A stretch of DNA of 64,000 bases from Polynucleobacter sp. MWH-HuK1. GTDB lineage: Bacteria > Pseudomonadota > Gammaproteobacteria > Burkholderiales > Burkholderiaceae. The notes under the pieces are model-generated. The model made no database searches. It saw only the letters and a list, made by a program, of their open reading frames with translations, and had not been told where the DNA came from. Location: the NCBI RefSeq assembly GCF_018881815.1, contig NZ_JACVPP010000001.1, positions 1,109,097-1,173,096 of the forward strand, in the 5' to 3' direction. The position numbers and the translations under genes were made by a program. Below, in pieces: positions 10,896-21,290 of this stretch (its first letter is position 1; every line of letters starts with the position of its first letter).

Positions 10896-10940
10896 ATTCT
10901 TTCGGCAATAATTTTTGTATTTAGGGTGATCTTAGCTTGA

Positions 10941-11630
10941 TTACTGATACAAGCCCAGATTTGTAATGATTTCTAGGGTATGGGTTGGAATTTGCTCAGA
11001 CGCTATGGCGCTTCTAGAGCTGGATTTAAGGCGATCTCTTAACTCGGTAGAGGATAAGTCGATATTGAGGCTTTCATCGATGTATATGAGGCCTGCAGCG
11101 CAATTTTCAAGAGCGGCAGCATCTTTTGTTTGATGTTCTTGTAGCAATTGACTCACCTTAGGGCTGAGTTGCTCCTTTAAGTCATGGTGAGGTCTGGTGG
11201 CTACGGCAAAATTCACAAATTGGCTGAGTTTTTCCCAGGAGTTCCAGCTAGGTAGCGCAACCAAAGAATCCGCTCCCATCAACCAAGTCAGGCTAGCATC
11301 CGCGCCAAATCGCTCACGCAGTGCTTTCACGGTATCAATGGCATAGCTTGGACCGGCACGATCTATTTCTATGCGATCAATGCCTACTTGAGTGGATATC
11401 TTTAAATACAAAAACGCTCTAGCTAAATCAATGCCAGCAGCCTCAGTTAATCTAAAACGCATTTCTGCTGAGGTGATGCATTTGCCTTTTTGCCACGGCT
11501 CACCACTGGGTATCAGTAGGAGTGCATCCAAGCGCAATAGCTTAGCAAAATGCGTAGCTAGTTTGAGGTGGCCAACATGAGGAGGATCAAATGTACCTCC
11601 CAGAATGCCAATTTTTTTAATAGCGCTCAA
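10941..11630 (-). CDS. nadD: Nicotinate-mononucleotide adenylyltransferase
   Basis: Transfers AMP from ATP to nicotinate mononucleotide in NAD synthesis. The 229-residue protein begins KKIGILGGTFDPPHVGHL, containing the nucleotidyltransferase GGTFDP and H-x-G-H motifs, and later has WLMGADSL. The C-terminal half contains SSTELRDRL, corresponding to the ISSTxIR motif. It starts 10 bp after the hemF stop in the same minus-strand run. Confidence 0.95.
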   Translation of the reverse strand: MSAIKKIGILGGTFDPPHVGHLKLATHFAKLLRLDALLLIPSGEPWQKGKCITSAEMRFRLTEAAGIDLARAFLYLKISTQVGIDRIEIDRAGPSYAIDTVKALRERFGADASLTWLMGADSLVALPSWNSWEKLSQFVNFAVATRPHHDLKEQLSPKVSQLLQEHQTKDAAALENCAAGLIYIDESLNIDLSSTELRDRLKSSSRSAIASEQIPTHTLEIITNLGLYQ

Positions 11631-11640
11631 TGCTGGATGC

Positions 11641-12573
11641 TCACGCTAGCCAATCGCGTGGCTTTAGGTAGTAGTCATACAACTTAGCTTCTGGTGTGCC
11701 AGGCTGAGGCTGCCAGTTGTACCACCACTGAACCACCGGCGGCATTGACATCAAAATAGATTCGGTGCGGCCACCAGAGTGCAGACCAAAAATAGTGCCT
11801 CGGTCAAAGATGAGGTTGTATTCCACATAGCGGCCACGACGATATTCTTGGAATGCCTTTTCTTCGGCGGTAAAGCTATCTTGATAGCGACGCTGCACAA
11901 TCGGCAGATAAGCATTAATAAATGCATCTCCTACCGCACGCGTCATCGCAAAGCTCTTTTCAAAACCAAGCTCATTAAAGTCATCAAAGAAAACTCCACC
12001 AATACCGCGCGGCTCTTCACGATGCTTTAGATAGAAGTACTCATCGCACCACTTCTTAAAGCGAGGATAGAGCTCTTCACCAAAAGGATCTAGTGCGTCT
12101 TTAGCGGTTTGATGAAAGTGTTTGCAGTCTTCATCAACCCCGTAATAGGGTGTGAGATCAAAGCCACCACCAAACCACCAAACCGGTTCTTTTCCTGTGG
12201 CTTGCGCAATAAAGCAGCGCACATTCATATGCGTGGTTGGTACTTTGGGGTTATTTGGGTGAAACACCAAAGAGACGCCCATTGCTTCAAAGCTGCGTCC
12301 AGCCACTTCTGGGCGGTGATGCGATGCTGAGGGCGGCATTTGATCGCCGCGAACGTGTGAGAAGCCTACACCACCTTTTTCTAGAATATTGCCGCCATCC
12401 AAAATACAAGTGCGACCATACCCTTTGAGTTTGCTGTCTTCGGGCTTATGCCATTCATCGGCAATAAAGACCTTGCCATCCAAAGCACTCATCGCGGTGG
12501 TAATGCGCTCTTGCAATCCTAAAAAGTAATCTTTTAAGGCTGCAATATTGATTTGGGTATGTTGATCTGACAA
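11641..12573 (-). CDS. hemF: Coproporphyrinogen III oxidase, oxygen-dependent
   Basis: Converts coproporphyrinogen III to protoporphyrinogen IX using oxygen, in the cytoplasm. The protein has 310 residues, close to E. coli HemF. Recognisable stretches are [26 protein letters not shown] and [16 protein letters not shown] near the C-terminus. It lies 23 bp after purD. With hemC and hemD at 49955-51759 it gives three haem-pathway genes in this window. Confidence 0.97.
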   Translation of the reverse strand: MSDQHTQINIAALKDYFLGLQERITTAMSALDGKVFIADEWHKPEDSKLKGYGRTCILDGGNILEKGGVGFSHVRGDQMPPSASHHRPEVAGRSFEAMGVSLVFHPNNPKVPTTHMNVRCFIAQATGKEPVWWFGGGFDLTPYYGVDEDCKHFHQTAKDALDPFGEELYPRFKKWCDEYFYLKHREEPRGIGGVFFDDFNELGFEKSFAMTRAVGDAFINAYLPIVQRRYQDSFTAEEKAFQEYRRGRYVEYNLIFDRGTIFGLHSGGRTESILMSMPPVVQWWYNWQPQPGTPEAKLYDYYLKPRDWLA

Positions 12574-12596
12574 AGGTGCTCTAACTCGATATTGGT

Positions 12597-13874
12597 TTAC
12601 TTAATGGCTCGATAGCCAATATCTTTGCGATATTGCATGCCATCGAACTTAATGTGATTGATTGCTTCGTATGCTTTCTGTTGGGCACCACGGACAGTAT
12701 CAGCAAGTCCAACAACGCACATGACGCGTCCACCAGAAGTTACTACCTTGCCATCTTGCAGTTTTGTGCCAGCATGGAAAGTAATTTGATCTTCGGTATC
12801 AGCGGGGATGCCGGTAATCACATCGCCAGCACGAGGGGTGTCGGGGTAGTTATGAGCGGCAAGCACTACGCCCAGGGCAGTGCGGCGATCCCATTCCAGC
12901 TCGACCTCATTGAGTGTGCCGTCAACAGCATGATCTAAAGCATTCACGAGATCGCTACGCAGGCGCGCCATGATTGGTTGAGTTTCTGGATCACCCATAC
13001 GGCAATTAAATTCAAGTGTCTTAATCTTGCCATCCGGTGCAATCATCAAACCTGCATACAAGAAGCCGGTGTAGGGAATGCCATCTGCTTTCATGCCATT
13101 TACGGTTGGCATGATCACTTCGCGCAATGCACGTGCATGGATTTCTGGAGTAACTACCGGAGCGGGGGAGTAAGCACCCATGCCGCCAGTATTAGGGCCC
13201 TGATCAGCATCGAGTAAGCGTTTGTGATCCTGGCTTGTTGCCAAAGCTAAAACGTTTTTACCGTCAACCAAAACAATGAAGCTAGCTTCTTCACCAGTGA
13301 GAAATTCTTCAATTACTACACGAGCACCAGCATTGCCTAATTTGTTATCAGCCAACATCATGTCCACCGCGGCATGCGCTTCTTCAAGGCTCATAGCAAC
13401 AACTACACCTTTGCCTGCAGCAAGGCCATCAGCCTTAATCACAATCGGTGCGCCTTTGGAGTCGATATAGGCGTGCGCCTCTAAGGCATTAGAAAATGTT
13501 TGGTAATCCGCAGTAGGAATGCCGTGACGTTTCATAAAGGCTTTGGAGAAATCTTTAGAAGACTCCAATTGCGCAGCTAATTGGGTTGGACCAAAAATGC
13601 GCAAGCCATTATTACGAAATACATCTACGATGCCGGCGGCAAGTGGGGCCTCAGGACCCACAACTGTTAGGTGAATTTTTTCGCGCTTAGCAAAATCAGC
13701 AAGTTCTTGTAACCCAGTCATCGGCAGATTCTCAATGCCTGCAGAAGTCTGTTTAGCGGTGGCCGTGCCGCCATTGCCCGGAGCAACATAGACAGTTTGT
13801 ACTTGAGGGGATTGAGCTAGTTTCCAAGCCAGCGCGTGTTCGCGTCCGCCAGATCCGATAAGTAGAATTTTCAT
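12597..13874 (-). CDS. purD: Phosphoribosylamine-glycine ligase
   Basis: Second step of purine synthesis: phosphoribosylamine plus glycine plus ATP gives GAR. The 425-residue ATP-grasp protein has the N-terminal [18 protein letters not shown], the ATP-grasp stretch [19 protein letters not shown], and [12 protein letters not shown] as the metal-binding part. Length and domain order are normal. It lies between yebC and hemF on the minus strand. Confidence 0.97.
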   Translation of the reverse strand: MKILLIGSGGREHALAWKLAQSPQVQTVYVAPGNGGTATAKQTSAGIENLPMTGLQELADFAKREKIHLTVVGPEAPLAAGIVDVFRNNGLRIFGPTQLAAQLESSKDFSKAFMKRHGIPTADYQTFSNALEAHAYIDSKGAPIVIKADGLAAGKGVVVAMSLEEAHAAVDMMLADNKLGNAGARVVIEEFLTGEEASFIVLVDGKNVLALATSQDHKRLLDADQGPNTGGMGAYSPAPVVTPEIHARALREVIMPTVNGMKADGIPYTGFLYAGLMIAPDGKIKTLEFNCRMGDPETQPIMARLRSDLVNALDHAVDGTLNEVELEWDRRTALGVVLAAHNYPDTPRAGDVITGIPADTEDQITFHAGTKLQDGKVVTSGGRVMCVVGLADTVRGAQQKAYEAINHIKFDGMQYRKDIGYRAIK

Positions 13875-13927
13875 AACAAGCTAACTATTATTTAAATGAG
13901 GTAATTAAAAGAAGTGAATTTCAAAAA

Positions 13928-14647
13928 TCAAAGCGCTGCGTTCGTAAAGACCTCTTGAACATCATCTAAGTTCTCAAGTGCGTCCAGCAATTTCTGCATG
14001 CTTTCTGCTAGCTCCCCTTCAAGGGCAATCTCAGTCTCAGGGCGCATAGCAACTGTTGCTAGTTCAGGCTTTAGGCCTGCTTTACTGATGGCATCTTGTA
14101 CCTTTGAGAAATCTGGAACAGGGCATAAGACTTCTAAAGATCCATCGTCATGAGTGATGACATCTTCTGCGCCGGCATCTAATGCAACTTCCATAAGTTG
14201 ATCTTCGCTCGTTCCTGGAGCAAATAACATTTGACCGCAGTGTTTAAATAAGAAAGCAACCGAACCTTCGGTGCCCATATTGCCACCGTTTTTATTAAAG
14301 GCATGGCGCACCTCTGCAACGGTACGAGTGCGGTTATCAGTTAAGCAATCAACGATGATGGCAGCGCCATTCATGCCATAACCCTCATAACGAATCTCTT
14401 CGTAGTTCACGCCCTCAAGCGATCCAGTGCCGCGCTGAATTGCTCTTTGCACGTTGTCATTAGGCATATTGGAGTCTTTAGCCTTATCAATCGCCAAACG
14501 CAAACGTGGGTTAGTAGCAACGTCGCCACCGCCTAATTTGGCAGCTACGGTAATTTCTTTAATGAGTTTGGTCCAAATCTTGCCGCGTTTTTCGTCCTGA
14601 CGACCTTTGCGGTGCTGAATATTGGCCCATTTCGAATGGCCGGCCAT
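13928..14647 (-). CDS. yebC: YebC/PmpR family protein
   Basis: Member of the YebC family (TACO1 in mitochondria). The family was first described as DNA-binding regulators and later tied to translation of difficult motifs. The 239-residue protein starts [22 protein letters not shown], the nearly invariant family N-terminus. It continues with [20 protein letters not shown] and carries an acidic C-terminal part. Here it heads the minus-strand housekeeping run and faces the tRNA-Leu gene. The specific role of this copy cannot be told from sequence. Confidence 0.93.
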   Translation of the reverse strand: MAGHSKWANIQHRKGRQDEKRGKIWTKLIKEITVAAKLGGGDVATNPRLRLAIDKAKDSNMPNDNVQRAIQRGTGSLEGVNYEEIRYEGYGMNGAAIIVDCLTDNRTRTVAEVRHAFNKNGGNMGTEGSVAFLFKHCGQMLFAPGTSEDQLMEVALDAGAEDVITHDDGSLEVLCPVPDFSKVQDAISKAGLKPELATVAMRPETEIALEGELAESMQKLLDALENLDDVQEVFTNAAL

Positions 14648-14799
14648 ACGGGTAAGTCCTTTTAATAATTTGGCTAGAAGACCTCATTTTAAGGGGTTCT
14701 AGACCTAAGGTAGGAGGTATCTAGCCATTTTTTGTTACACTCTCATGTCTTAGCAGTAACAAAGTAGAAAAGTAAGCAGAATTTCCACTGCAAACACCT

Positions 14800-14884
14800 G
14801 CCTCGGTGATGGAATTGGTAGACGTGCCGGACTCAAAATCCGGTGCCGCAAGGCGTGGCGGTTCGAGTCCGCCCCGAGGCACCA
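14800..14884 (+). tRNA. tRNA-Leu(CAA)
   Basis: An 85-base tRNA with encoded CCA. The acceptor stem GCCTCGG pairs with CCGAGGC and is followed by discriminator A and CCA. The anticodon loop reads CTCAAAA, giving anticodon CAA for UUG codons. A long variable arm (TGCCGCAAGGCGT) marks it as a class II leucine tRNA, and the T arm GGTTCGAGTCC is normal. A hairpin starts at the base after CCA. Confidence 0.97.
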
Positions 14885-14908
14885 CTCAAAAACAGGTCTG
14901 TTTTTGAG
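14885..14908 (+). terminator. Hairpin after tRNA-Leu
   Basis: A perfect 11-bp inverted repeat, CTCAAAAACAG and CTGTTTTTGAG, with two bases between the arms, begins directly after the tRNA CCA. The T-run is inside the stem rather than after it, so it may act mainly as a 3' processing or termination signal. It could also serve the convergent cysB transcript. Confidence 0.6.
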
Positions 14909-14947
14909 GATTCCCCAAATTAGAATCAATCGCTAAATTACATTTAG

Positions 14948-15889
14948 TTAAATCTCATACGTCTCAGTCTCGTTCGACATTGCCTGCTCAACAATCTTCT
15001 TGGTGAGCGTGGGTGAGAAGAGTTCTATAAAGGTGTATACAAATGAGCGCAAGTAAGCGCCTTGCTTAACCCCCAAATGGGTCACGTTGTTACCAAATAA
15101 GTGTCCCGCAGGAATCACCTTCAGATTGCGATCTCGATCAGGGTCATACGCATGGCCTGCAACAATCCCGATACCCATGCCGGTCTCAACATAGGTTTTA
15201 ATAACGTCCGCATCAATCGCTTCCAAAATAATGTCTGGTGTGATGTTTCTTTGTGCAAAGGCTGCATCAATCTTGCTACGACCCGCGAATGCTTTGTCAT
15301 AGGTAATGATGGGGTACTTGGCAATCTCTTCAAGTGTTAGTGTGGCTTGATTTAGAAGTGGATGGCTGAGCGGTACCATCAATACATGATGCCATTGATA
15401 GCCTGGTAGTGCCAGCACCCCCGGAGTATTAGCAATACCTTCAGTTGCAATTGCGATATCTGCGCGATCATGTGTGAGTAATTCTGCAATTTGACCTGGA
15501 CTGCCTTGCTGAATACTGACCTTAACCTTTGGAAAGCGTTTAGTAAATTCAGTAAGCACTTTAGGTAGGGCATAACGTGCTTGAGTGTGGGTAGTGGCAA
15601 TTACAAAGCTGCCTTGATCTTGGCTAGCAAAATCTTTGCCTACTCGTTTGAGTGTTTCCACTTCATCGAGGATGCGTTCAATCGAACTCAAAATTCTCTT
15701 GCCGGGTTCTGTAAGGGAGCGAATACGTTTGCCGTGACGGCGGAAGATCTCAACACCCAACTCATCTTCTAGCTCGATAATGGCCTTGGATACCCCTGGT
15801 TGGGAGGTAAAAAGTGCTTTGGCAGCGGTCGTTAAGTTGAAGTTTTGTCTAACGGCTTCCCGTACAAAACGGAATTGATGTAGATTCAT
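14948..15889 (-). CDS. cysB: LysR-type regulator CysB
   Basis: Activator of sulfate uptake and cysteine synthesis genes that responds to O-acetylserine or N-acetylserine. The 313-residue protein starts MNLHQFRFVREAVRQNFNLT, with the HTH LTTAAKALFTSQPGVSKAI, as in CysB/Cbl proteins. The effector domain includes TTHTQARYALP near residue 98 and GIGIVAGHAYDP. No sulfur genes are next to it. It converges on tRNA-Leu and follows lptG on the same strand with a 62-bp gap. Confidence 0.93.
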   Translation of the reverse strand: MNLHQFRFVREAVRQNFNLTTAAKALFTSQPGVSKAIIELEDELGVEIFRRHGKRIRSLTEPGKRILSSIERILDEVETLKRVGKDFASQDQGSFVIATTHTQARYALPKVLTEFTKRFPKVKVSIQQGSPGQIAELLTHDRADIAIATEGIANTPGVLALPGYQWHHVLMVPLSHPLLNQATLTLEEIAKYPIITYDKAFAGRSKIDAAFAQRNITPDIILEAIDADVIKTYVETGMGIGIVAGHAYDPDRDRNLKVIPAGHLFGNNVTHLGVKQGAYLRSFVYTFIELFSPTLTKKIVEQAMSNETETYEI

Positions 15890-15951
15890 TAGGATTCCAG
15901 TCTATATATCAACAAAGATATAGGAATCTCATTCTAAATGAATTTCAGGTA

Positions 15952-17106
15952 TTAAGCCTTAGAAACCCAGCGCAGACCAGCGAGCGCCAATAGGAAGTAA
16001 AGCAAGGGCGGTGTAAGCGCGGTGATCAGTGCTGGCCAAGATCCCAAAAGCCCTACGTTTGAGAACAGAGAGTTAAAAAGCTGAAAGCTCATACCCAGCA
16101 TGATGCCGCCAAATACCTTAATACCAACGCTACCAGCTCGTACCTTGAGGTAGGCAAAGGGAAGTGCCAATGTGAGCATCACAAAAATAGTGAATGGGTA
16201 AATTACTTTTTTCCAGAAGGCAATCGAATGTCGGTGCGCATCTTGTTTGTTATCACGCAGATGGGATATGAAGCGACCCAAACTCACGATGGACATTTTT
16301 TCTGGGCTGATTAAAAGCACGCTCAAAATTTGTGGCGTGACTTCGGACTCCAGGGTAACGATTGGATGTGTAAAAGTCTGCGCAGAAAAAACAGGATTGA
16401 GCGGGTCTGATTGCTTGGTTTCTTTGAAACGTGTTTCAGTCACATCGTTTAATACCCATACACCTGTCTCATCAAACTGCCCTGACACGGCACTGCGAAT
16501 GGAGAGCAGGTGATAGGTGTCATCAAACTCATACATACGAATATTGCGAATCTCATTATCCTTATCGACCTTACCAACGTTGACGTAGCGAACCCCAGGG
16601 CGAACCGGGCCACTACCATCTTCGTCACGTAAGCGATCTTTTACCCAGACACCAGTTCTAAATTGAGATGAGTACGCTGAACCCATGGCTTTCATGCGAA
16701 TCTGATCGGACTTTGCTTCTGTATAAGGCCCAACCCATTCACTCATGATGAGTGTCAGCGCAATCAATGGAAGAGAGATTTTGGTGAGCGTAATGAGTCC
16801 GCGTCTCACATCTAAGCCAGCGATACGCAAGATGGTGAATTCGGACTGACTCGCTAGCATCGCAAATACATAAATACTGCCAATCAATCCTGCAATCGGA
16901 ATGATTTCAGAAATACGGCTTGGCGCCTTGAGGAGAACATGAAGTAGCGCTAAAGGGGGTGTGTAAGCCCCTTGTACCGAACCTAGCTCGCTCAAAATAT
17001 CGAAGAACAAAAACAGTGCTACCAATGCAAAGAGAATGAAGCCAAAAGCAGCATAGATCTGCTTAGCTAAATAGCGCTCATAGATGAAGGGGAAGAGCAG
17101 CTTCAT
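15952..17106 (-). CDS. lptG: LPS export permease LptG
   Basis: Inner-membrane subunit of the LptB2FG transporter, which extracts LPS and passes it to LptC. The 384-residue protein has the LptF/LptG layout: two or three N-terminal membrane helices, a periplasmic jellyroll domain (about residues 130-270) and three C-terminal helices. It starts after lptF with a 4-bp overlap and is the second gene of that operon. Confidence 0.92.
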   Translation of the reverse strand: MKLLFPFIYERYLAKQIYAAFGFILFALVALFLFFDILSELGSVQGAYTPPLALLHVLLKAPSRISEIIPIAGLIGSIYVFAMLASQSEFTILRIAGLDVRRGLITLTKISLPLIALTLIMSEWVGPYTEAKSDQIRMKAMGSAYSSQFRTGVWVKDRLRDEDGSGPVRPGVRYVNVGKVDKDNEIRNIRMYEFDDTYHLLSIRSAVSGQFDETGVWVLNDVTETRFKETKQSDPLNPVFSAQTFTHPIVTLESEVTPQILSVLLISPEKMSIVSLGRFISHLRDNKQDAHRHSIAFWKKVIYPFTIFVMLTLALPFAYLKVRAGSVGIKVFGGIMLGMSFQLFNSLFSNVGLLGSWPALITALTPPLLYFLLALAGLRWVSKA

Positions 17107-18218
17107 TTTTTAACAATTGAGGCGGGCAGCTGACGGAGCCACCACTTGAGTGAAGGGTTGATACGATTGCGAATTAAGACTGTTGCAATCAATAAAGCAA
17201 GTAAATGTATAGGCCAGATGGCAACAAAAACACTGACCTTACCTTGCGAAACAAAATTTTGTGTCAGGTTTAGCAGGTTGCTGTATATCAGGTAAATCAA
17301 TACCGCATAGAACATTGCTGTGTAGTTACCAAGACGCGGGTTTACATAAGCAAGTGGTATAGCGATTAGCACCAAACCCAAGGCCATTAATGGCAAACCA
17401 ATACGCCAGAGTAGTTCAGCGCGATTAGGATTAACTGAGGCTGGGTTAGGGTCGTTGAGAAGCTCGGTAATGGTCTTCTCTCGATCGCGAGGTGCAGGTG
17501 CTAATGCATCTTTGCTGCGAATTTTGGTGCTGTACTCGTTAAATTCAAGAATTCTAAAATCGGGCTGTGTGGGTTGCCCCTCATAGCGCCGCCCGTTGTG
17601 GAGCACGATAGACTTTTCCCCACCCTCCGAATTTTGGATGTAGCCAGTAGACGACACTGCAATGCTCAAGCGACCATTTTTTGAGTCCGCCACGAAGATA
17701 TTTTTTACTTCACTCTTGTCTACATCGAGCTCTTCAATAAAAAAGACGCGCTCTGCTTTTGCGGATTCCTTAAATTGCCCGGCACTCACCATGGATACAT
17801 CATCTCGTTGTTGAAAGCGCTGACTAATTAGGGTGGATTCCCGATTTGCCCATGGCCAAACAAAAAGTGCAAGCAGGGCAATCACAATGATGAGTGGTGT
17901 AGCAAATTGCAAAATCGGGCGAATGAGATTGGTGATGCTCAAGCCGCTTGCAAACCAAACGATCATTTCGGAATCTTTATACCAGCGGACTAAAACAATG
18001 AGGGTCGCCACAAATAATGAAACAGTTAAGAGAACGGCGAGATAACCCAAAGTGGCCAAGGCAATTAATACAACTGCATCCTCAGGATTGACTGCGCCAT
18101 TAGCGGCGTAGCCCAAGATTCGGATAACCAGAGTGGTCACCATGATGGTGACTAAGACCAAAAACACCCCACCAGTCGTAAAACTGAGTTCGCGGCGGAG
18201 GGCCTGTTTAAAAATCAT
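17103..18218 (-). CDS. lptF: LPS export permease LptF
   Basis: Partner of LptG in the LPS-extracting ABC transporter. The 371-residue protein begins MIFKQALRRELSFTTGGVFLVL, matching the LptF amphipathic start and first helix. It has a periplasmic domain containing VFFIEELDVDKSEVKNIFV and three terminal helices. It diverges from pepA across a 157-bp intergenic region, the classical lptFG/pepA arrangement. Confidence 0.93.
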   Translation of the reverse strand: MIFKQALRRELSFTTGGVFLVLVTIMVTTLVIRILGYAANGAVNPEDAVVLIALATLGYLAVLLTVSLFVATLIVLVRWYKDSEMIVWFASGLSITNLIRPILQFATPLIIVIALLALFVWPWANRESTLISQRFQQRDDVSMVSAGQFKESAKAERVFFIEELDVDKSEVKNIFVADSKNGRLSIAVSSTGYIQNSEGGEKSIVLHNGRRYEGQPTQPDFRILEFNEYSTKIRSKDALAPAPRDREKTITELLNDPNPASVNPNRAELLWRIGLPLMALGLVLIAIPLAYVNPRLGNYTAMFYAVLIYLIYSNLLNLTQNFVSQGKVSVFVAIWPIHLLALLIATVLIRNRINPSLKWWLRQLPASIVKK

Positions 18219-18375
18219 GAAAAATAAGGGTCTGGATTCGTGGGGTTATTTGGGGCTATAAATGTCTTAAATTGCTATTAATAAGGGGTCTATCCTCATG
18301 TCGGAGGATAATGGATAAACGTCTCGGATTAGCAATTTCACCTCTTTTGAATCGACCAAAATACCGTAATAGATT

Positions 18376-19986
18376 ATGACAATCCAATTTAATACCAAAA
18401 TTTTCCCTCAAGCCGACCTGCAGAGCTCAAAACTTCAGAAATCCAGTCTCAAATCCCTATTGGGTCACAACACTGACTGTTTGGTTTTGGCCTACTCAAA
18501 AGCAGATTTTGATAGTTTCTCTGGGGCTAAAGGCGCGAAGGCCAAAGCGGGCTTTTTGCCCGAGTTGGATCTCTTGCTTGGAGGTTCGGTCAATCACGCT
18601 AATGTTGTTGGGGATTTGGATCCTAAACAGGCTTCCGTTTGCATGTTGCGAGCAGAAAAATCGTGGACTGCCAGTGGTATTAAAGCAAAACGCGTATTGC
18701 TTGTTGCTTTGGGTGATGTTCATCTTGCTGGTGAACGTAGTTTGACTACTTATTCCAAGGTGGTCCGTGCAGCTTTGAAGGTGCTGAGCGGCGGCTCTAT
18801 TGAGAATGCGCTTTGGTTTACTCCGAGCTTTGCGCTTGCACATAAAGCAGATTTCATCGCAGAAGAAGTGCGCCTGACTGTGCAATATGCTGGTGATCAA
18901 GCTTATCGCTTTGGTGTTCGTCAGCCTGCTATGAAATTTAAAGCCAAAGATAAAGTAGATACATTTAAACAATTGGTGTTCGCTGGTAATGATGATTGTG
19001 CAAAAGAATTAAAAGCTGCAGTAGAGCAGGGTGTGGCTATGGTTGAGGGTATGAACTTAGCAAAAGATTTGGGCAACCTTCCACCCAATGTTTGTACGCC
19101 AACATATTTGGGCAAGACTGCGCAAGGCTTGAGCAAGAAGACTGGCTTGAAAGTCGAAGTGCTCGGACGAAAGCAGATTGAAGCCTTAGGTATGGGTTCT
19201 TTCCTGTCGGTTGCCAAAGGCTCCGATACTCCACCGCAATTTATTGTGATGCGTCACCAAGGCGGTAAAGCGGGCGATGCTCCGATTGTCTTGGTTGGTA
19301 AGGGAATTACTTTTGATACTGGCGGTATCTCACTCAAGCCAGGCGAAGCAATGGATGAGATGAAGTACGACATGTGTGGTGCCGCATCAGTGATCGGTAC
19401 CATGTACTCAGTTTCCTTAATGAAATTAAAGAAGAATGTCATTGGCGTCATTCCGACTTGTGAAAATATGCCATCAGGTCAAGCTACACGACCAGGCGAT
19501 ATTGTGAAAAGCATGTCTGGACAGACGATCGAGATTCTTAATACCGATGCAGAAGGCCGTCTCATTTTGTGTGATGCATTAACTTATGTTGAGCGCTTTA
19601 AACCAGCGGCGGTGATTGATATCGCAACCTTAACTGGCGCGTGTGTCATTGCCTTGGGACACGTGCATAGTGGTTTATTTTCTTCAGACGAAGGTTTGGT
19701 GACTGAACTCACAAAAGCAGGCCATGCTTCCTTGGATACTGTATGGCGTTTGCCTTTAGATGCTGCTTATCATGAGCAACTCAAATCGAATTTTGCGGAT
19801 GTCGCCAATATTGGTGGGCGTCCAGCAGGAAGCGTGACGGCAGCATGTTTCTTGTCACGCTTTACCGAGAAATACAAATGGGCTCACTTGGATATTGCAG
19901 GTACCGCTTGGAAAAGTGGTGCCGCCAAAGGTTCAACTGGTCGCCCAGTTCCTTTGCTAGTGAATTTCTTACTTGAGCGCAAGTAA
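18376..19986 (+). CDS. pepA: Cytosol aminopeptidase (leucyl aminopeptidase)
   Basis: Hexameric M17 metalloaminopeptidase that removes N-terminal residues. In some bacteria it also binds DNA. The 536-residue protein has the two-metal site stretches GKGITFDTGGISLKP and NTDAEGRLILCDALTY. Length is slightly above the usual 500 residues, with the extra in the N-terminal half. The ATG at 18376 has no clear Shine-Dalgarno run. holC follows after 30 bp, the usual partner. Confidence 0.96.
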   Translation: MTIQFNTKIFPQADLQSSKLQKSSLKSLLGHNTDCLVLAYSKADFDSFSGAKGAKAKAGFLPELDLLLGGSVNHANVVGDLDPKQASVCMLRAEKSWTASGIKAKRVLLVALGDVHLAGERSLTTYSKVVRAALKVLSGGSIENALWFTPSFALAHKADFIAEEVRLTVQYAGDQAYRFGVRQPAMKFKAKDKVDTFKQLVFAGNDDCAKELKAAVEQGVAMVEGMNLAKDLGNLPPNVCTPTYLGKTAQGLSKKTGLKVEVLGRKQIEALGMGSFLSVAKGSDTPPQFIVMRHQGGKAGDAPIVLVGKGITFDTGGISLKPGEAMDEMKYDMCGAASVIGTMYSVSLMKLKKNVIGVIPTCENMPSGQATRPGDIVKSMSGQTIEILNTDAEGRLILCDALTYVERFKPAAVIDIATLTGACVIALGHVHSGLFSSDEGLVTELTKAGHASLDTVWRLPLDAAYHEQLKSNFADVANIGGRPAGSVTAACFLSRFTEKYKWAHLDIAGTAWKSGAAKGSTGRPVPLLVNFLLERK

Positions 19987-20016
19987 GTAGTTTGCGGATC
20001 TTTGGATAGATACTGA

Positions 20017-20481
20017 ATGGCACGAATCGATTTTCATAGTAATGTAAACGACAAGCTGGAATACGTCTGTCGTTTAACACGCAAGATCTGGAGTGCTACA
20101 CCTGAAGGCGAGCCTGTTCGTAATATTGTGATGGTGGGTGAGAGGGCCGACTTGCAAAAGTTAAATGATCTTTTGTGGTCGTTTAGTGGCGCTGATTTTC
20201 TACCGCACTGCTTCATCGAAGATGAGGCCGCAGCAGAAACACCCATTGTTTTGACAGACGACTTTGCTTCTTCCGCTTTAAGCAACGTACCCCATGCAGA
20301 TGTGATGATTCATCTGGGTATGCGTATGCCTGCGGATGTGCCCGCTCTTGTAGCTCGTTTCCCCAGAATCGTTGAGGTAGTTACTGTCAATGAGGCCGAG
20401 CGTTTAGCTGGGCGCGAACGCTATAAAGCCTACCGGGATCTAGGTCACGAGTTGCATAACTTTGACCAATCCAAAAGTTAA
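20017..20481 (+). CDS. holC: DNA polymerase III chi subunit
   Basis: Clamp-loader accessory subunit that contacts SSB. The 154-residue protein has the HolC core: [20 protein letters not shown] at the start, then [20 protein letters not shown] and a central APIVL-like strand (TPIVLTDDF). The position directly after pepA and 5 bp before lgt fits Burkholderiales. Confidence 0.92.
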   Translation: MARIDFHSNVNDKLEYVCRLTRKIWSATPEGEPVRNIVMVGERADLQKLNDLLWSFSGADFLPHCFIEDEAAAETPIVLTDDFASSALSNVPHADVMIHLGMRMPADVPALVARFPRIVEVVTVNEAERLAGRERYKAYRDLGHELHNFDQSKS

Positions 20482-20486
20482 TATTC

Positions 20487-21275
20487 ATGTTGATTCATCC
20501 TCAGTTTGACCCCGCAGCAATTCGTATTGGAAGCTTTGCTATTCACTGGTATGGCTTGATGTATTTGATGGCCTTCGTGCAGTTTTTGCTCTTAGGTCGT
20601 TTGCGTATTAAGGCACCTCGTTATCAAGCTTTGGGTTGGACCTATAAAGATCTTGAGGATCTACTTTTTGCAGGCGTTCTCGGTGTTGTGCTTGGTGGGC
20701 GCCTAGGTTATACCTTGTTTTATATGCCAGGCTTTTACTTGGCCAATCCTTTGAGTGTTTTCAAAATCTGGGAAGGTGGTATGTCTTTCCACGGGGGCTT
20801 GTTGGGAGTGTTGGTCGCCCTTTATTGGTTTGCTAAAAAACGGCAGACCACTTTCTTTGTTGTTAGTGATTTAGTAGCTCCCCTTGTCCCATTTGGCTTG
20901 GCTTTTGGTCGACTTGGTAACTTTATTAACGGAGAGCTCTGGGGTAGACCTACTGATTTGCCTTGGGCGATGGTGTTCCCATTGGTAGACTCTGTGCCGC
21001 GTCATCCCTCACAAATTTATCAACTGCTCGGTGAGGGTGCATTACTCGGTATTGCGCTCTGGATTTATGCAGGCAAACCCAGGCGTGTGGGTCAGGTATC
21101 TGGATTCTTCTTGTTGGGTTATGGTGTTTGCCGTTTCCTGGCTGAATACGCGCGTGAACCTGATGCCTTCCTTGGCCTTCTTGGCCTTGGTTTGTCTATG
21201 GGGCAATGGCTATGTGTACCTATGATGATATTTGGCGTCTATCTGATGACCGCATTCAAATCTAAAAGTGCTTAA
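20487..21275 (+). CDS. lgt: Prolipoprotein diacylglyceryl transferase
   Basis: Inner-membrane enzyme that moves diacylglycerol from phosphatidylglycerol to the lipobox cysteine of prolipoproteins. The 262-residue multi-pass protein shows [12 protein letters not shown] near residue 95, and the Lgt signature [15 protein letters not shown] in the middle. The usual C-terminal arginine-rich LAEYAREPD is also present. It is closely spaced with holC. Confidence 0.96.
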   Translation: MLIHPQFDPAAIRIGSFAIHWYGLMYLMAFVQFLLLGRLRIKAPRYQALGWTYKDLEDLLFAGVLGVVLGGRLGYTLFYMPGFYLANPLSVFKIWEGGMSFHGGLLGVLVALYWFAKKRQTTFFVVSDLVAPLVPFGLAFGRLGNFINGELWGRPTDLPWAMVFPLVDSVPRHPSQIYQLLGEGALLGIALWIYAGKPRRVGQVSGFFLLGYGVCRFLAEYAREPDAFLGLLGLGLSMGQWLCVPMMIFGVYLMTAFKSKSA

Positions 21276-21290
21276 AACCCATCACTCTCT

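Noticed and set aside
18496-18972. A 158-residue frame antisense to pepA
   Set aside because: No domain, no ribosome site, and fully inside a well-supported gene.
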